Shown: positions 49,176 to 64,000 of the stretch, piece after piece
How the letters are laid out: each line of letters begins with the position of its first letter
How positions within the stretch are numbered: position 1 is the stretch's first letter
Source: Rotaria socialis
Taxonomy: Eukaryota > Rotifera > Eurotatoria > Philodinida > Philodinidae
Length of the DNA: 64,000 nucleotides
Assembly (NCBI GenBank): GCA_905331475.1
Contig: CAJNYU010000496.1
Location: 186,001-250,000, forward strand
Direction: 5' to 3'
Translations under genes and position numbers: made by a program
Notes under the pieces: model-generated
What the model saw: only the letters and a program-made list of their open reading frames with translations
Database searches by the model: none
What the model was told of the DNA's origin: nothing

Positions 49176-52100
49176 TATACTTAACCAGTGTTTCACTAAT
49201 ATGATAAAGGTTGAAAATAATTATTTGATTATTAAAATTCTCTTAAGTAATTAAAAAAATCCAAAAAACTTTCAGTAGAATCAAATGAAGCTCGCATAAA
49301 ACGGTTAGTAAAGTATGCCACTTGTAACTGCAATGCTCAACGTTCAGATGTTTGTACCCATATTGTTCTACTTTGTAAGATAGAAATTTTGGAAAAAATT
49401 AATTATTTAGTTTTACTTTTTTTTATATCAAGTAAAAGGAATGAAAAATCCTACTTGCGTATGCTCTTGAAGAAGTATTTTGCATGAGGAAGAAAGCGAA
49501 AGAATAAATGACATGAGATTTCTGCTTTTTTTTTTGTCAGAAAGTATTTGAGAATAAAACTGAATGAATTCGACGTCGGACGGATTCTCGTCATACATAG
49601 AGGATGTGCTCATGATTGAGTCAGCGATAAATATGCCTATCCGCTTATGTCTGTAGATAGAAGAAGGTTAAGATAGAAACACAGGACGAGCAAAGGCAAA
49701 TAAAAGACATGCTGCTTAATGTGTTCAACGTAGATGTTCGACAAGGAACGAAAGATAATAGAGAGAAATGTGTCAAACCTTGAATGCACAGAGCATATGT
49801 GCTCTGTCAGTAATACTCGATTGCCATCATCTCTCTTATAACATTTTGTGTCTTCTTCTAGTAGGTTTCTATTCATACTCATGGTCATTATTCTCAAATA
49901 GTAATATAAAAGAGTAAATGAACCGACTTTGAACTTTGATTTTCTAATGAACGAACTCTTTTCTTCTTCTTCTTCTTGTATCATCTCAACAGAGAAAAAT
50001 AATGCCGATGAAAATGTCTTATTTAACTCTATGTCATTTACATACATGAAAAGAAATAAAAAAAAAAAGAGGCGATCTAGTTTTGAATAAGATAAAAGTT
50101 TGACGTCACATTCTTCTATAATTAGAAATATTCCAATGAGCTATTGCGCATGGAATTTAAAAAACTGATGAAGTCTAAGAAAAAAAATGAGGCAACATCA
50201 TTGAAACGCAATGCTTACTTACTACGAAATATACGACTGATGAATAGAGTAGAAAAGTTGAGAGTCTATCTTTTGATGTTTACTTTTTCTCATTCGACAC
50301 AAACGATTATGTTCTGAACGAATGTAATCGCAAATAGCGATGATTATAGTCGTTTCACCGTTATATTCGTTTTGAATTAATTTGTTGTCTAACGGATTTC
50401 GGCTTGAACTAGCGATGACACGACATGAGTCTTCAATGATTAGACAACATCCGATTGAAATAGAACTAAAAGCAAAATTTGATCACATATTCTCTCGGTG
50501 AGTTTTCTTGCTCTTAAAAAAAAAGAAAAAAAAATTTTTTTTTTCAACAATAAAATAAAAAACAACACGACGCGCTAAAAAGGAGATTCGCATAAGTGCT
50601 CATAATTTATGTTCATGTCATACATGAATTTTAATAAAGAACTATGCTTTTGGTATTCGAGAAAAAATCTCTCTGTTTGTGCTGTGCGGACAAGATAATA
50701 ATTAAAAATGATTAATTATATGAAAGTCGGAAGTCAAATGCGATTACAAAACAGAATGACATGTTATATTTGCTATGCTTTATTTTGAATTACACATGAT
50801 CTACTGCACAGTTCTTAACATAAAATATATCTTCGTCTATATTTGTTGTTTTTCTCTTTTCATATTCATATAGTAAATTTCATTTGATAAAACATATTAT
50901 CTCTTACTATAAATATGTTTATAGATGCACGTTAACTTAGTCAAATTGTCTATTGACAAAGATTTTATTTCATTAATTAATATTGATTTAATTAAATGGA
51001 TTACAATTGCGCACATCAGATTGTCTCTGAAAAATGTAGATGATTTACATAACACAAACTATATAACTGACCTACTGCAACGAATGGACTGAATCGGGAA
51101 GAGAACGAACAAACAAAGTCATCGACAGACGATCACACAATCATGTTCATATTATCTTGTTCTTCTATACGCTAAGTATTGTATTACGTTGAAATGATGA
51201 CGTGCAATATTTGACCATTATATCTCTATATTTATTACCATGAGTAAATAAATAAACAAGCTTTGATAAATAAGAATCAGCAGCATGAATATTAAAATTT
51301 TAGCATGGATCGTGTCAAAGCTCTCTAGACCATGCCAGATATTCCTTGGAAAATATTGAACCTGATGCACTCAAATCTATGCTCATCTACAAGTATTTAT
51401 TATAAGCTAATTGTACATTTCAATAACTATAAAGTGAGATTAATTAATATAACATTTTATATTACTTGAAAAGACTCGAGTAAAATTAGGAGTTCAAATA
51501 GTTGGAACGTTACAAGGCATCCTCTCTCATTTTATTATCGTCAAGCTGAGTAGTTGGTTTTGCAAATCATTGTCTTAAACGAGAAAAATTGCTTTTAGTC
51601 AAAAAAGCGAAAGATAATGGAGAATACAAGAAAAAAATATGCTTTTAGTTTTTTTTTCTTACTGATCTCTTTACTTTATTGTTTCTAAATTATTATGAAT
51701 TTTAAAAATAGAATATCAAGTAATTACGATTACCAACTCATATTATTTTAATCTAATATTTAGACAGTACAGTTATGGAGAGATACTTTTTCAATAAGAA
51801 GCCAGTCAATGGAAATATTTCTTTTTGATGAATCATTCTATGAAATAAGAACTACTGTTAGTGATTTAAAAAAAAAGTATAATGAGATTGTCAGGTGCGC
51901 AAAACTAAGCATATTCGGTTCGGTGACATGTTCTACATGTTCGTGTGTTCGAATTGATGAAAAAGACTAAAGAAATGACTGAAATAAATGCATAATAAAC
52001 ATGTTAAGGTTGTAGTTATTTATTCACGTGAAATTCAATTCATTAGAAATTTGAATATTTTTCCTATTTTCAATATTTTTTACTAATTAAATACGCTACT

Positions 52101-52286
52101 GTAAAGATTAAATTTAGTCCTGCAATGTTTTACTTTTGCATATTTTAATAAAATATTAAAATGAAAATGTACCGTTAGGCAATTGAATTTCTTCAGATTG
52201 ACATAAAATTCAGTAAGTGTTCTATTATTTTCGTTTCTATTTTTCATGGCGAACTGAAGATTGCATTACATGCATACTTATATTAC
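49176..52286. other. Gene-poor interval
   Basis: About 3.1 kb without a supportable gene. The 136-codon minus-strand frame at 49,637-50,047 is low-complexity and shows no motif. A near-homopolymeric A/T block lies at 50,515-50,550. Confidence 0.5.
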
Positions 52287-52358
52287 TTGAATGAATGCAT
52301 GAATAAAAAGCTCTATTTCATCAGTCATTCGTTTCTCGTTACTGACAAGAAAAGATTC

Positions 52359-52802
52359 ATGCTGACATTATTGCTCATAGTTAGCGCTCTCACTATTGCT
52401 ACTATTCAAGGAGAATCGATAACATCGTTTGAAGCTGGAACAGGATTTAGTTCATGTGTAGGATATTGTTATCAATCTGTTTATATTAATGCATCGATGG
52501 TTATAACTGGAAAATCAAGTAAAACTAATCTTACTGATTATCCTGAAATTCATGAAGCCTATCCATTTGCATCATCACAATTTAATGAACTTGTTGAACT
52601 TGTTGGAAGTATTCAAAGATGGAAAAAAGTTGATACACCAATAGGTTGCCCAGATTGTTATAATCAAGGTGCAGAATGGATATATATTGATACCGAGGAC
52701 CAATCCATATATGGCGTTCAATTCGAAGCTAACTCAACAATAGTTGGTTTCGAAACATTGGTTGAGAGTCTTCGAGCTCTTCGTCAAACTTTTATTCATT
52801 AA
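52359..52802 (+). CDS. Small secreted protein of unknown function
   Basis: 147 aa from the ATG giving MLTLLLIVSALTIATIQGES, a clean signal peptide (hydrophobic core, likely cleavage near residue 17). The same frame is open upstream to 52,287, but that would bury the signal; an AG nine bases before this ATG could be a splice acceptor. The mature part has four Cys (CVGYC and CPDC), Asn-X-Ser/Thr sites and a C-terminal helical end (ETLVESLRALRQ). No domain recognised. AATAAA-like sequence occurs about 90 bp downstream. The coding look (balanced amino acids, no low complexity) supports a real gene. Confidence 0.65.
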   Translation: MLTLLLIVSALTIATIQGESITSFEAGTGFSSCVGYCYQSVYINASMVITGKSSKTNLTDYPEIHEAYPFASSQFNELVELVGSIQRWKKVDTPIGCPDCYNQGAEWIYIDTEDQSIYGVQFEANSTIVGFETLVESLRALRQTFIH

Positions 52803-53105
52803 ATATTGTATTCATTTGATTTTATATTGATTCATCATCTGTGAATCTTTTTACCTAATATAAAATCTCGTCTTTTGAGTACGATATGGTTAAAAATAAA
52901 ATATAAATATATATATATATTGTTTTTTTTTTTTCTTGAACAATTCTATCATGGAGAAATATCTAAAATACAGTTTGTAGTTATTTTTTTCAAAATATTT
53001 ATTTTTTCTCAAAAGCAATCATAGGCAAATCAAATCAATCGCAGGCACGCTTAACTAAATATTTTTCTTCGAAATAGTAAATTTAATGTATGTACGCCTA
53101 TGTAA

Positions 53106-56100
53106 TCAAACAGCGCCACCATTTTTACGTTGATAAGTACGATCTTCAACTCTGCCGGAAACTGTTTTATCTTTCGTATTTGGTTTATTTATTGAAGTAT
53201 TTCCTGTTAATGATGATGATGAACGTATCATAGGTAAATTATTTGCTTGCTCAGGCTGTTTGACAGTAAGTGGCTTATGTCGTTGGGCATACGGTGAATC
53301 ATTCAATTTATTTTCACTGGGGATTAAATCAATAGCGTATTGAAGACATATACGCTGTATATTAACAGCGTTAGTATGATGAAAAGGAAGTGTTGGACGT
53401 AAAATTAATAATTTTCCATTTTGCGGTGAATTACTGCGAGCAACCATCGATGTTTTTGATGGATTTTGTTGTGAGTGAGGAAATTGCTTTGGTAAAATTT
53501 CTTCAATTCTAAAATATAACAGATGCAATACTATTTAGAATTACAAAAATCAGAAATTGAAAACAACTTGAATGCATCTGTTGATATATAAGTAGGATGT
53601 TTTTTTGGTGATTTCGATTTTGGACATAATTGTGATTTTCGTGTTTGAATATTTTTATCGGTATCATTTACTGGACGTAACTCGTCATGTTGTTCACGTT
53701 CCATTCGTCGAAAAATACATTCTTGTGTTTGTGTTTTACGTGATACACGTTTAGGTCGACGACGTTTTTTTTGTTTTTCTGTTATTATTTGTTCTGTGTC
53801 CGATTGTGTATGACGTTCGAAGTCTGCCGATGATTGAAGCGCTTCTTGGTTCTTTTGCGGTTTCTGTTTAGTTGATACAAGAGAAGTTTGATTGCTATCT
53901 TCATCGTTGATGTTTTTAACAAGAACAGTAACATTAACATTAACTGCATCATCGTTGTCATCGGTTTTTTTATTTGAACGTTGAACTCGACGAGCATTCG
54001 TATCAAGATCTGTGTCTGGTGTTGTTGTTGAAGTTCGTTCTGTTGTTGTTGTTGTACGACGAATTTTAGGTTGATGTTGACCTGAACTTGGTTTTATTCC
54101 TTTCGATGGTTTTTGAGAAGTTGATTCTAGAAAAAGGAAATAATAATAAGATATTAATTGATGTCACACTCTCAGTAATATTCTTAAAGCAACTGTGTTG
54201 GAATCGTATGAAATTTACAGAATGTAATGAGCCTGTAGTAGAGAAATTTTTGCTAAGGTTGCTCAATTGTATATGATGATAGATTTCGAGAGAGGTTTAC
54301 CATGCAAATATCAAGAATAAATTATATAAGGTCTTTATTTTATGTAGTTAGGTGTGTTTTTATTTGAAAAAAATGAAACAATTTTGAGCGTAAGACTTTT
54401 GTTTTTAAATTGAATTCCTTTGTTTTACGCAAAGGCAAAAGTATTAAAAGTGTACTGAACTGAAAAATACTAAAAAAAAGGTGATTTGTGTAAAAGTATA
54501 TATTTATGTCATACAATCAAAATTAATTTAAAACCAGAGCTTTCTGAAGCATTGAGATTTTGCCAGTTGTTTCAACTGGAAAAACAAGCAATTAATTACA
54601 AATAGATTCTGAACTGCTAGTGACACAAAATCTTTTAGGGAAGAGCATGTAAGTCAAATAAAAAAGGATTGCATTGTCTGCCAATTGTTTAGATATCTTC
54701 TTGGTATCGGATAATCGCACAAGATGAAGAAAACAAAGTTGAAAATCTATCTTCTCTCTAATTTCGTAACAAAACAAGATGCCTGTGAGGTCTCTGACTA
54801 TTGTTATCCTATGGTTTCTTTTTATTGAGGTAAATTGTAAGAGAAATGATGACGGAATAGAGTTACCTTGTTGTTTTTTAGAAATATGACGTGTGTCAGC
54901 CTTATAATCTACTCTTTGATCGGTACTAGTTTCAACATCGATTTTTTTCGATTTAATACGTTGTGGCTGTTTTCGTACAGATCCTGTATTAACATCGGAT
55001 GCTGAATCGATCGATGCATCGTCAACAAGTGGAATATAATTCAAAGAGTCAGCACTGTTACTTCGATGTTGCTCTTTCTTTTTTTGTTCATCTGAAATTG
55101 AAATGCAAAATTTAATAGAATAGATAAAGATAAAAAGTTTTAATAATTTGACTAGTACTTCGTTTTCTAGTTTTTGGTGTGATGATATTATGTTCAGCAA
55201 GTTGTACAACATTTGGTGATTGTGGTCTTGATGATGGAACATCGTCATCAGTTAATTGAAGTGGTGGAATATGAATTTGTTGAGTAGCTTGCGATGTTTG
55301 ATTGTTTTCTCTGGGTGTTGTTCGCGCCGATGAAATTATTTGTTTAGCTGACGTTCGAACAGGAACATCGACATCCGTTGATACTCGGCGGCTACCTTCA
55401 TTGTCAGTCGAAATTATTTGTTCTTGTTTTGAAGTACTCGTACGACGAGAACTAGATAAGAAAAAAAATACTAATTGAATGTAAAAGAAAATATGATTTG
55501 TTTTATGGAACCTAGATAATTGTTGTTGACTTTCTCGACGGCTAACATGTGAAAAGAAAAAGAATCGATAATAAATTATCCATTGTTAGTTCATCATTCT
55601 ATTCCTCATCAAAATCAACGAATACGCTTATTGTTAATTTCTCACAGACACTTATGTATGTAGATGAAGTTGGCTTATTCCTGAACTTTTTTTTTCAACA
55701 GTTCGTTCTATCCGTAACTCTATTAAAAAACGACAGTTTGTTTCTGTTTTGTAACTGCAAAAAATTCATTCAATAGGGAGTGAATTATATGTACTTTTCT
55801 GCTTATGAGTTATACACACCTAGCATTTGGCTGTTGTTCAACTAAACTTGGCTTTCGACTAGAAGATTTGCTAAAAGTAGTAACCAATATATATATACGA
55901 TATATATTTAATTAGAAAATGAAATGTGTCTTTCAAACCTCGGCGATTTTTTTTCTTGGTCATCAGATGAATTTTGTTGAATAGTAGATTTTTTCTCACT
56001 AGTAATACTCGCTCGGTTACTTGATACTTTTTGTTCTGATGCATTACTTCCTTTGCGACTTGAATTTAAATTCAGTTTTTGCTGTTGACTGGTATTACTG

Positions 56101-57303
56101 CTACGGCGACTTTTTGATGAAGCTGCATCGCCATCAATCATCTTTTTATTGCTAACTGAAGATTCTGTCGAAGTTTTACGATTCTTTTCACTTGTTGGTG
56201 GTGGACTATTGATATGTGCATTATCAGTCTCGTTTGTTGGTATTTGAAGTTGTTCACCTGATTTTATCAGTTTTGATTGTTCATTGGTAGTCGCAAGATC
56301 ATTGTTCAATTGAGTTGTAGATGATTCTGATTTATTGTCGTTAACGTTTGATTTCATAGCACTCGATGATCGAGATGTTTGCTGTGGATCAGTTTTATTC
56401 ACACTCTCGCGTCGTGATGATGATGACGCTTTTTCACCGGTCAATGGTGATTTTGGCCGTTGAATAACCATAGATTGCTAGAAATAAATTTTTTATTCAG
56501 AATGAAACCATACATATTCTAATTATGTAAATACATACTGATTGTTTACTTGATGTAGATGGTATTCTCGATACTGATGGTTTAGGTGATGCAGCAGTAA
56601 AACGTGTTGTTTCATCAAGATGATTGTTTTTTGTAGCACTTGATGATCGTTCAGTATCATCATTTGATTCTTTTATCGACCGAATAGAATCACGATCAAA
56701 CGTACGATCTGTATTATTTTCTTGTTCTTGTTGTGATAAATTATTAGTTGTATTAGTATTTTTTGCTATTTTCCGACCACTACTAAGATCACTAGTATTA
56801 TCTTCATCAGCCGAATTTTCATCTTGTAGCACAGGTAATGTTGATGGTTGTTCAGCTGGATTATGATGATCAATAAGAACTGATTCACTCATAGATCGAA
56901 CTGGACCTTGATTTACATGATTTAATGATGAATCAGTTATGTTCGGTGTCGACCTATCTTGATCAGTAATTAAACGGTCAGATGCATTTGAACTTCTCGG
57001 AAGAATATTATCATCATCAGGTATTATTGATTCCGATTGTAATTCATTGCTAAGTTCATTTGTTTTGCTATCGGAATCTTCATTATTTGAATCATCATTA
57101 TTATAGGATGTGCTTAATCCAATGGGAACAGTTTCTGTTTGTTGTAGTGCACCTTCAAAAACGAAGAAATTCAGTAGTAAAATTTTAGAAAAACAAATTG
57201 TTATTTTTGTCGTACCTTCAACCAGTGGATTATTGACTAGAGCAGCTAATGCTCCTAATCCAGTTGTTGACGCTTTTTTTGAAGAATCCTCACTATCACT
57301 CAT
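53106..57303 (-). CDS. Large disordered Ser/Gln/Asn-rich protein, function unknown
   Basis: Nine exons: 57,303-57,216; 57,152-56,539; 56,477-55,939; 55,870-55,820; 55,541-55,512; 55,451-55,159; 55,091-54,867; 54,126-53,568; 53,508-53,106. All junctions are GT-AG and the joined frame is about 933 aa. The start MSDSEDSSKKASTTGLGAL is short and acidic. The rest is low complexity: Ser/Thr/Asn runs, repeated SRR/SSR motifs (SSSSRRESV, SSRKPSLV, SSRRTSTS), basic patches (KKRRRPKRVS) and IEEILPKQF near the C-terminus. No folded domain is recognised. Many RRxS/RKxS sites suggest kinase regulation (inference). Exons of 30 and 51 nt keep phase and could be alternatively used. It could be cytoskeletal or nuclear; nothing decides. 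Confidence 0.7.
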
Positions 57304-58459
57304 GATTGTCAATAGACGTGTTTTAAAAATTAACTAATTACGTTCAGAATCCAAATCTACAAGCAGCAAACATCTAAATCAGTAATAAATAAAGTTGAAA
57401 AAAAAGTTAAACATATAAGATTTAAAAGAGACTATTCCATAGTCTCTACGACGACTCCTTGTGACAATCAATCTGATCATTATCGTTGCTTCATATGCGC
57501 AAATAAATAGAAAAAAAAGAACTGGCAACGACAACAACAACAAAGCATACTAACGATCAGTGTGTTTCTATGATGAAGTTAATGGAATACAGAGATTTTG
57601 TTTTCTTTTCATCTAAATCGAAAAAAAAGCGAATAAGACGAAAAGCAGGTAAAGAAAGAAAAAAGAGAGACACCGGTTGATGTATAGTGAAATAAATTTA
57701 TTGTATCATAGTGATAGAAATGCGCAGATATAAAGTTTCAATTAAACAAATAGAATAATATGAAATGAGTATTTTACAAGTCAAAGAAATTTTCTTTTCC
57801 TATTGACTCAAAGATCAATAATAAAATATGAAAAGTTTTTTTTTTGCTACAAATAAACTTTCCAGATCAGTATTGTCGAAGTATTTACTTATGATTTTTT
57901 TTGATTTCTATCTGTACCACACTGTTTACAATTGATTGTCGATGTATGTCGTCAAGGAAAGGTGTTGTTAAGGAATGCTGTAATTGTCGTCAAAAATAAG
58001 AAAATTTTAAGGCATAAATAACCAACATCCGTTGTCGACTATTTCTCACTTTTGATTTTTACATTAGCAATTATTAGAAGAAATGCAAAGAACGAAAGCA
58101 CAATATAAAACATCACGCCCTTTCTCCTTTGCCTCTATATTTTGAAGCATGTTCCAATTGCGTTTCAATCGCTTTCAAAAATGAGTTCAGAAACAAAATG
58201 AACTTGGAAGGTTTTTCTCTTTCTAAGAATAACATAAAATGACATAAACTTGAATTAAAATCTCTATGCCATAATAGCAAACATAGAAGTAACATTCTTT
58301 TTCTGCTTACTCTTCAAACAACATAAATAAGAGCTGCTTATTAAAATAGTGTCTTATACTTCTTATCCAGTTAATTCATGTTTCTTTTTATTTCTTTTTA
58401 ACAAAAAAAACACCAAGAAAAAAAAAGAAAACCAAGAATAACAATCGAACAAAATCCCA
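57304..58459. other. Intergenic between PRMT3 3' end and disordered-protein 5' end
   Basis: AT-rich, 1.16 kb; should carry the PRMT3 3' UTR on the right and the promoter of the disordered-protein gene on the left. No exon or repeat element recognised. Confidence 0.5.
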
Positions 58460-61078
<2,619 letters not shown>

Positions 61079-61081
<3 letters not shown>

Positions 61082-61085
61082 ATCT
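61079..61085 (-). promoter_or_regulatory. 3' splice acceptor 2 nt before the PRMT3 start (candidate trans-splice site)
   Basis: On the minus strand TTTATTTTAG is followed by AT and then ATG. With the upstream same-strand gene ending at 61,215, this has the same arrangement as the PIAS pair. A short 5'-UTR intron is the alternative. Confidence 0.6.
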
Positions 61086-61214
61086 AAAATAAATACATGT
61101 GTATATACGTAAATACTTCAATATATCATGAAAACAAATACTGTCCATAGTTGCATTAAAACTGATCAAAACAAAACGTCAAAAAGGAAAGAAAAAAATT
61201 AAAAGAAATTTTAG

Positions 61215-62972
61215 TTAGTTATTTTTTTTATCGGGTGATGATGCTGGCTGTTTTCGAAGTGCCATCATTATTTGACGTCTTGCTGCTTCATCAAGTTTAT
61301 GTATACCAGTTAAATGTTGACCCATATGACGAGATGAAATCGGTGACTTCCAACAAATAGCTTTCGAATGACGTAAAGGACATTGAATATAAAATGTATC
61401 ATTTAGTAATTGCTCATCGGGACGAAACACTAGTCCAGGCTTATTTTTTACAATGGCTTCAGATAAACGTTGAGCACACGAACGTTTCATTTGATGATAC
61501 ACAACTTAAATAGAGAAAATTTTAAAAAGTCATATTTTTATACTATTATGGGGTTAGTCATTTCTATTAACTTCTATTTCGAGTAGGAATTTATGAGTTA
61601 ATGTATTTAAGGCAATAGATTATCTTGGCAAAATCTAGATCTCTTTTTACGGCGAAACACTTTACAATCGAGATATGCTCACATCAACAAACATTCAAAC
61701 TAAATCAGCACTGACCAAAATGATCATATAGGCAAACATCTTTTGGTGTAATTAATGGTGCCCCAATTGGTTGATTAGGCTGTGTACAAAGACGAATTTT
61801 ATGTTCAGCTGTAATCCCAAATTTTCCATATTGATTCAATGGGCATTGTGCACGATAAACAGTTGGATGTGTTGCAATGAGACTTGCAGATTGAGATGAA
61901 AATAGATCAATATCACCTTCTTCATTTTCATCAGCAAGTAGACGTACAATTTGCATTGTTGGTGAATGTGTTAATTGATGATACTGTATTAAATGTTTAT
62001 CTAATAACAATAATCAAAAGTTGTTTTATAAAGCTAAACTAAAAAGATATGTATTACAAAGATTAATTGGTGCTGTAACGCGTGTACATGGAAAATGACG
62101 AATACCATGTTTATTCGGATCGAGACCATAAGTTCGTGTTGTTAAAGGACAACACCCTTCATATTTGTAACGTTTAAGTTGAAGTATCTATTAGAAAACG
62201 AAATCGATAGAGAGAAAAGAGGAAGTCATTGCTTATTTACTGTAGATTTTTTTGTTGTCTGTTTATTGTTTCGACTAACTTTTGAATATGAATGATCATC
62301 GCTATGGTAAAAATCAAATTATTCGATTTACAACGAAGAATATAATCGCAAGTGTACATACTAATCTGTATGTACATTTGATTCACAATTCATTGTTTCA
62401 TCATTGATATTATTTGTAACTCTTTCAGGTTGTTTTGAAGTTTGCTCAACGAGTAATTGATTAAGAACAACAACATCGCGAAGAGAAGAAAGATCTAAAT
62501 TTATTAATTTTGAATATGATTGATCAACCTCTATGTGTTTATTACTGTTTGCAATGTCATCTGAAACATCACAAAAGAAAAACTATAATAGATTTTACGT
62601 TCATACTTTAGTATAATAATCACCTATAGTAGATTTATAGTTTTCGTATTCATTAACTAATTGATCTATGCTATCAAGAAATGTAAGTAATGATGATGTT
62701 GGCTGTTGGCGTGCAATTTCACAGTCATATAATTGTATTAATCTTGACTTTTGATGGCAAAGTCGGTGAATAAAATCTTGTGAATTGGCATTTGAAGCAG
62801 TATTATCGCCATCAAATGAATTCGAATTTTGTGGTGTAATCAGCGGAGTTGGAAGAAAATCTTGTTTTGATTCTTCTGCCGGATTAACACAAACTACTAG
62901 CTGAGTGTTTGGATAAATTGAAAGTTGCGGAGATATTAGATGACTAGATGATAAAGAAGAGATTGTTGACAT
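61215..62972 (-). CDS. Protein with three repeated Cys/His modules, unknown family
   Basis: Six exons (62,972-62,624; 62,560-62,362; 62,301-62,241; 62,187-62,058; 62,000-61,716; 61,504-61,215) join in frame to 437 aa. The first ~200 residues are largely disordered with a helical stretch (DFIHRLCHQKSRLIQLYDCE). Three modules follow, each beginning CPL and ending in H-x4-H. Module 1: CPLTTRTYGLD...HFPC...LYKHLIQYH. Module 2: CPLNQYGKFGI...RLC...LYDHFVVYH. Module 3: CPLRHSKAICWK...HMGQHLTGIH. C-x(8-20)-C...H-x4-H suggests degenerate C2H2-like zinc fingers (inference). The spacing is irregular, unlike classical fingers. It is the likely upstream partner of PRMT3. No function is assigned. Confidence 0.75.
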
Positions 62973-63355
62973 CAGAAAAGTTTTATTCTCGAAATACTAG
63001 AAAATAAAACTTGGCTTAGCTTGGTAGGGATAGGAATCTATACAGCCAACAGCTGATCAAAACTCAGGAGGTTAAGGGAATACTTAAACAGACCAATCTG
63101 GTTACAAGATATGTTCCGTATGAGAGAGACATCTGTGAGAAAAAGATTTCTTCTCGTGATAATCGTCTGGCTGACAAAATTTTGTAGATTCATATAACGT
63201 TAAGTCAAAACCAAAATCAACTGATAGACTAATTCGATGTCTAGCAACACTAGTTGAAGAATATTGAATACAAGATACAATTACTATTTAGTCTCTATCA
63301 TTGTTGATAGCCGTTCTGATTGACATTCTTCGCTTTTGTGCCTCTGTTGTTTGTA
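62973..63355. other. Intergenic, promoter side of the Cys/His-module gene
   Basis: 383 bp of ordinary AT-rich sequence with no exon recognised. Confidence 0.5.
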
Positions 63356-63489
63356 CCCATGTAATAAAAACCGCATGAAAATCGGCGGTTAACCGCGGTT
63401 TTACCGGTCCGGTTACCGACTCTCATTACCACAGAACGGATAAATACCGCGGTTTACCACAAAAATTGATCCGGTATTCGCAACATGGG
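63356..63489. mobile_element. 134-bp GC-rich MITE with CCCATGT termini and TA flanks
   Basis: CCCATGT at the left and ACATGGG at the right, both abutting TA (63,354-63,355; 63,490-63,491). The interior is dense in CCGCGGTT/AACCGCGG words in both orientations (GCGGTTAACCGCGGTTTTAC). No ORF. It resembles the 24,069 element in size class and TA flanks but not in sequence. Confidence 0.7.
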
Positions 63490-63734
63490 TAATCAACATT
63501 TTTCTGTTGTTTCTTATAGAATCATGGGTCTCTGAGTCAGACGAGTGAACCTTTTTATTTAACGATTACATATGGAGTGTATTTAAAGAAAATAATAAGC
63601 TGAAAATAATGAAGCAAGCTAAACGAAGATATTTCTGGTTTTTCAGAGATCTTCGAAGAATTTCATTATAAACTATTTTATGCATAATATTCGTGACTAA
63701 AAATTAATTCATTAGACATTTAACCATTATTACA

Positions 63735-63974
63735 TCAATCATTTCCATCTTCTGTGTTGGCATCGGTATCGAATTCGCTCTCTGCATAGCTCTTATCTTC
63801 AATTTCACTATCTCGACCACTAATATTCTCACTGGTACCAGAAAAATGTTCGACTGATTGTTGTTCTTTCGTGCCATTATCATTTTTCGTCAAGATGTGA
63901 ATCTTTTCTGAAATATTTTTAAACTGATTAGAATTGTTAGCGATAATTTCAGCCAAGAATTGTTCCGGTTTCAT
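63735..63974 (-). CDS. C-terminal part of an acidic protein (possibly partial at right edge)
   Basis: 79 codons from the ATG at 63,974 (MKPEQFLAEIIANN), ending in an acidic tail SEFDTDANTEDGND and TGA/TAA-type stop. The frame stays open upstream to the window end, so this may be the last exon of a longer gene rather than a complete small protein. No domain recognised. Confidence 0.4.
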   Translation of the reverse strand: MKPEQFLAEIIANNSNQFKNISEKIHILTKNDNGTKEQQSVEHFSGTSENISGRDSEIEDKSYAESEFDTDANTEDGND

Positions 63975-64000
63975 TGTTTGATGAAGGACAAACTTGGTTT

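Noticed and set aside
49637-50047. 136-codon minus-strand ORF
   Set aside because: No domain; Ser/Glu run from a TTC repeat; no supporting exons.

Overview
The window is nuclear DNA from a small-genome invertebrate, most likely a bdelloid rotifer (inference, not tested). It is strongly AT-rich. Genes sit on both strands, with GT-AG introns that often cluster at 58-70 nt. Several start codons lie 2-3 nt after a 3' splice acceptor, as expected for spliced-leader trans-splicing, which is known in bdelloids. The predicted products are metazoan: an aminergic GPCR, Fringe, a PIAS SUMO ligase pair, heparan sulfate 6-O-sulfotransferase, a TASK-type K2P channel, an SBK-type kinase and PRMT3. There are no prokaryotic operons, CRISPR arrays or plasmid features.

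Layout. 1-1151 (-): 5' part of a muscarinic-like receptor, five exons, running off the left edge. 1.1-6.7 kb: gene-poor, with a 372-bp fold-back element. 6.7-7.7 kb (-): single-exon Fringe-like glycosyltransferase. 7.8-21.3 kb: a long gene-poor stretch holding several terminal-inverted-repeat elements, one with a perfect 8-bp target duplication (hAT type), plus a tRNA-like gene and a nested insertion. 21.4-23.4 kb (-): MKKS/BBS-like chaperonin that appears to lack its C-terminal third and carries a hAT-like MITE in its intron. 23.6-24.4 kb: two small inverted-repeat elements. 25.1-30.7 kb (+): two PIAS-like SUMO E3 paralogs head to tail, the second beginning at a splice acceptor about 115 bp after the first stop. 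33.5-35.0 kb (+): four-TM protein. 35.6-37.9 kb (+): heparan sulfate 6-O-sulfotransferase. 40.7-42.9 kb (+): TASK-like K2P channel. 44.9-46.6 kb (-): SBK-like kinase. 49.1 kb (+): tRNA-Lys(UUU). 52.3 kb (+): small secreted protein. 53.1-57.3 kb (-): large disordered Ser-rich protein. 58.5-63.0 kb (-): PRMT3, and immediately upstream a protein with three repeated Cys/His modules, probably one transcription unit. Right edge (-): an acidic C-terminal ORF.

The genes do not form one pathway. The two tightly spaced same-strand pairs (PIAS/PIAS and Cys-His protein/PRMT3) are the best candidates for co-transcription. The most notable molecular points are a K2P channel whose first selectivity filter has Ala-Leu in place of Thr-Thr and whose second filter is partly encoded by an 11-nt exon; a PRMT3 whose N-terminal zinc finger has lost its ligands; and a locus rich in small hAT- and mariner-like non-autonomous elements. 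I found no self-contained novel defence or mobile system.
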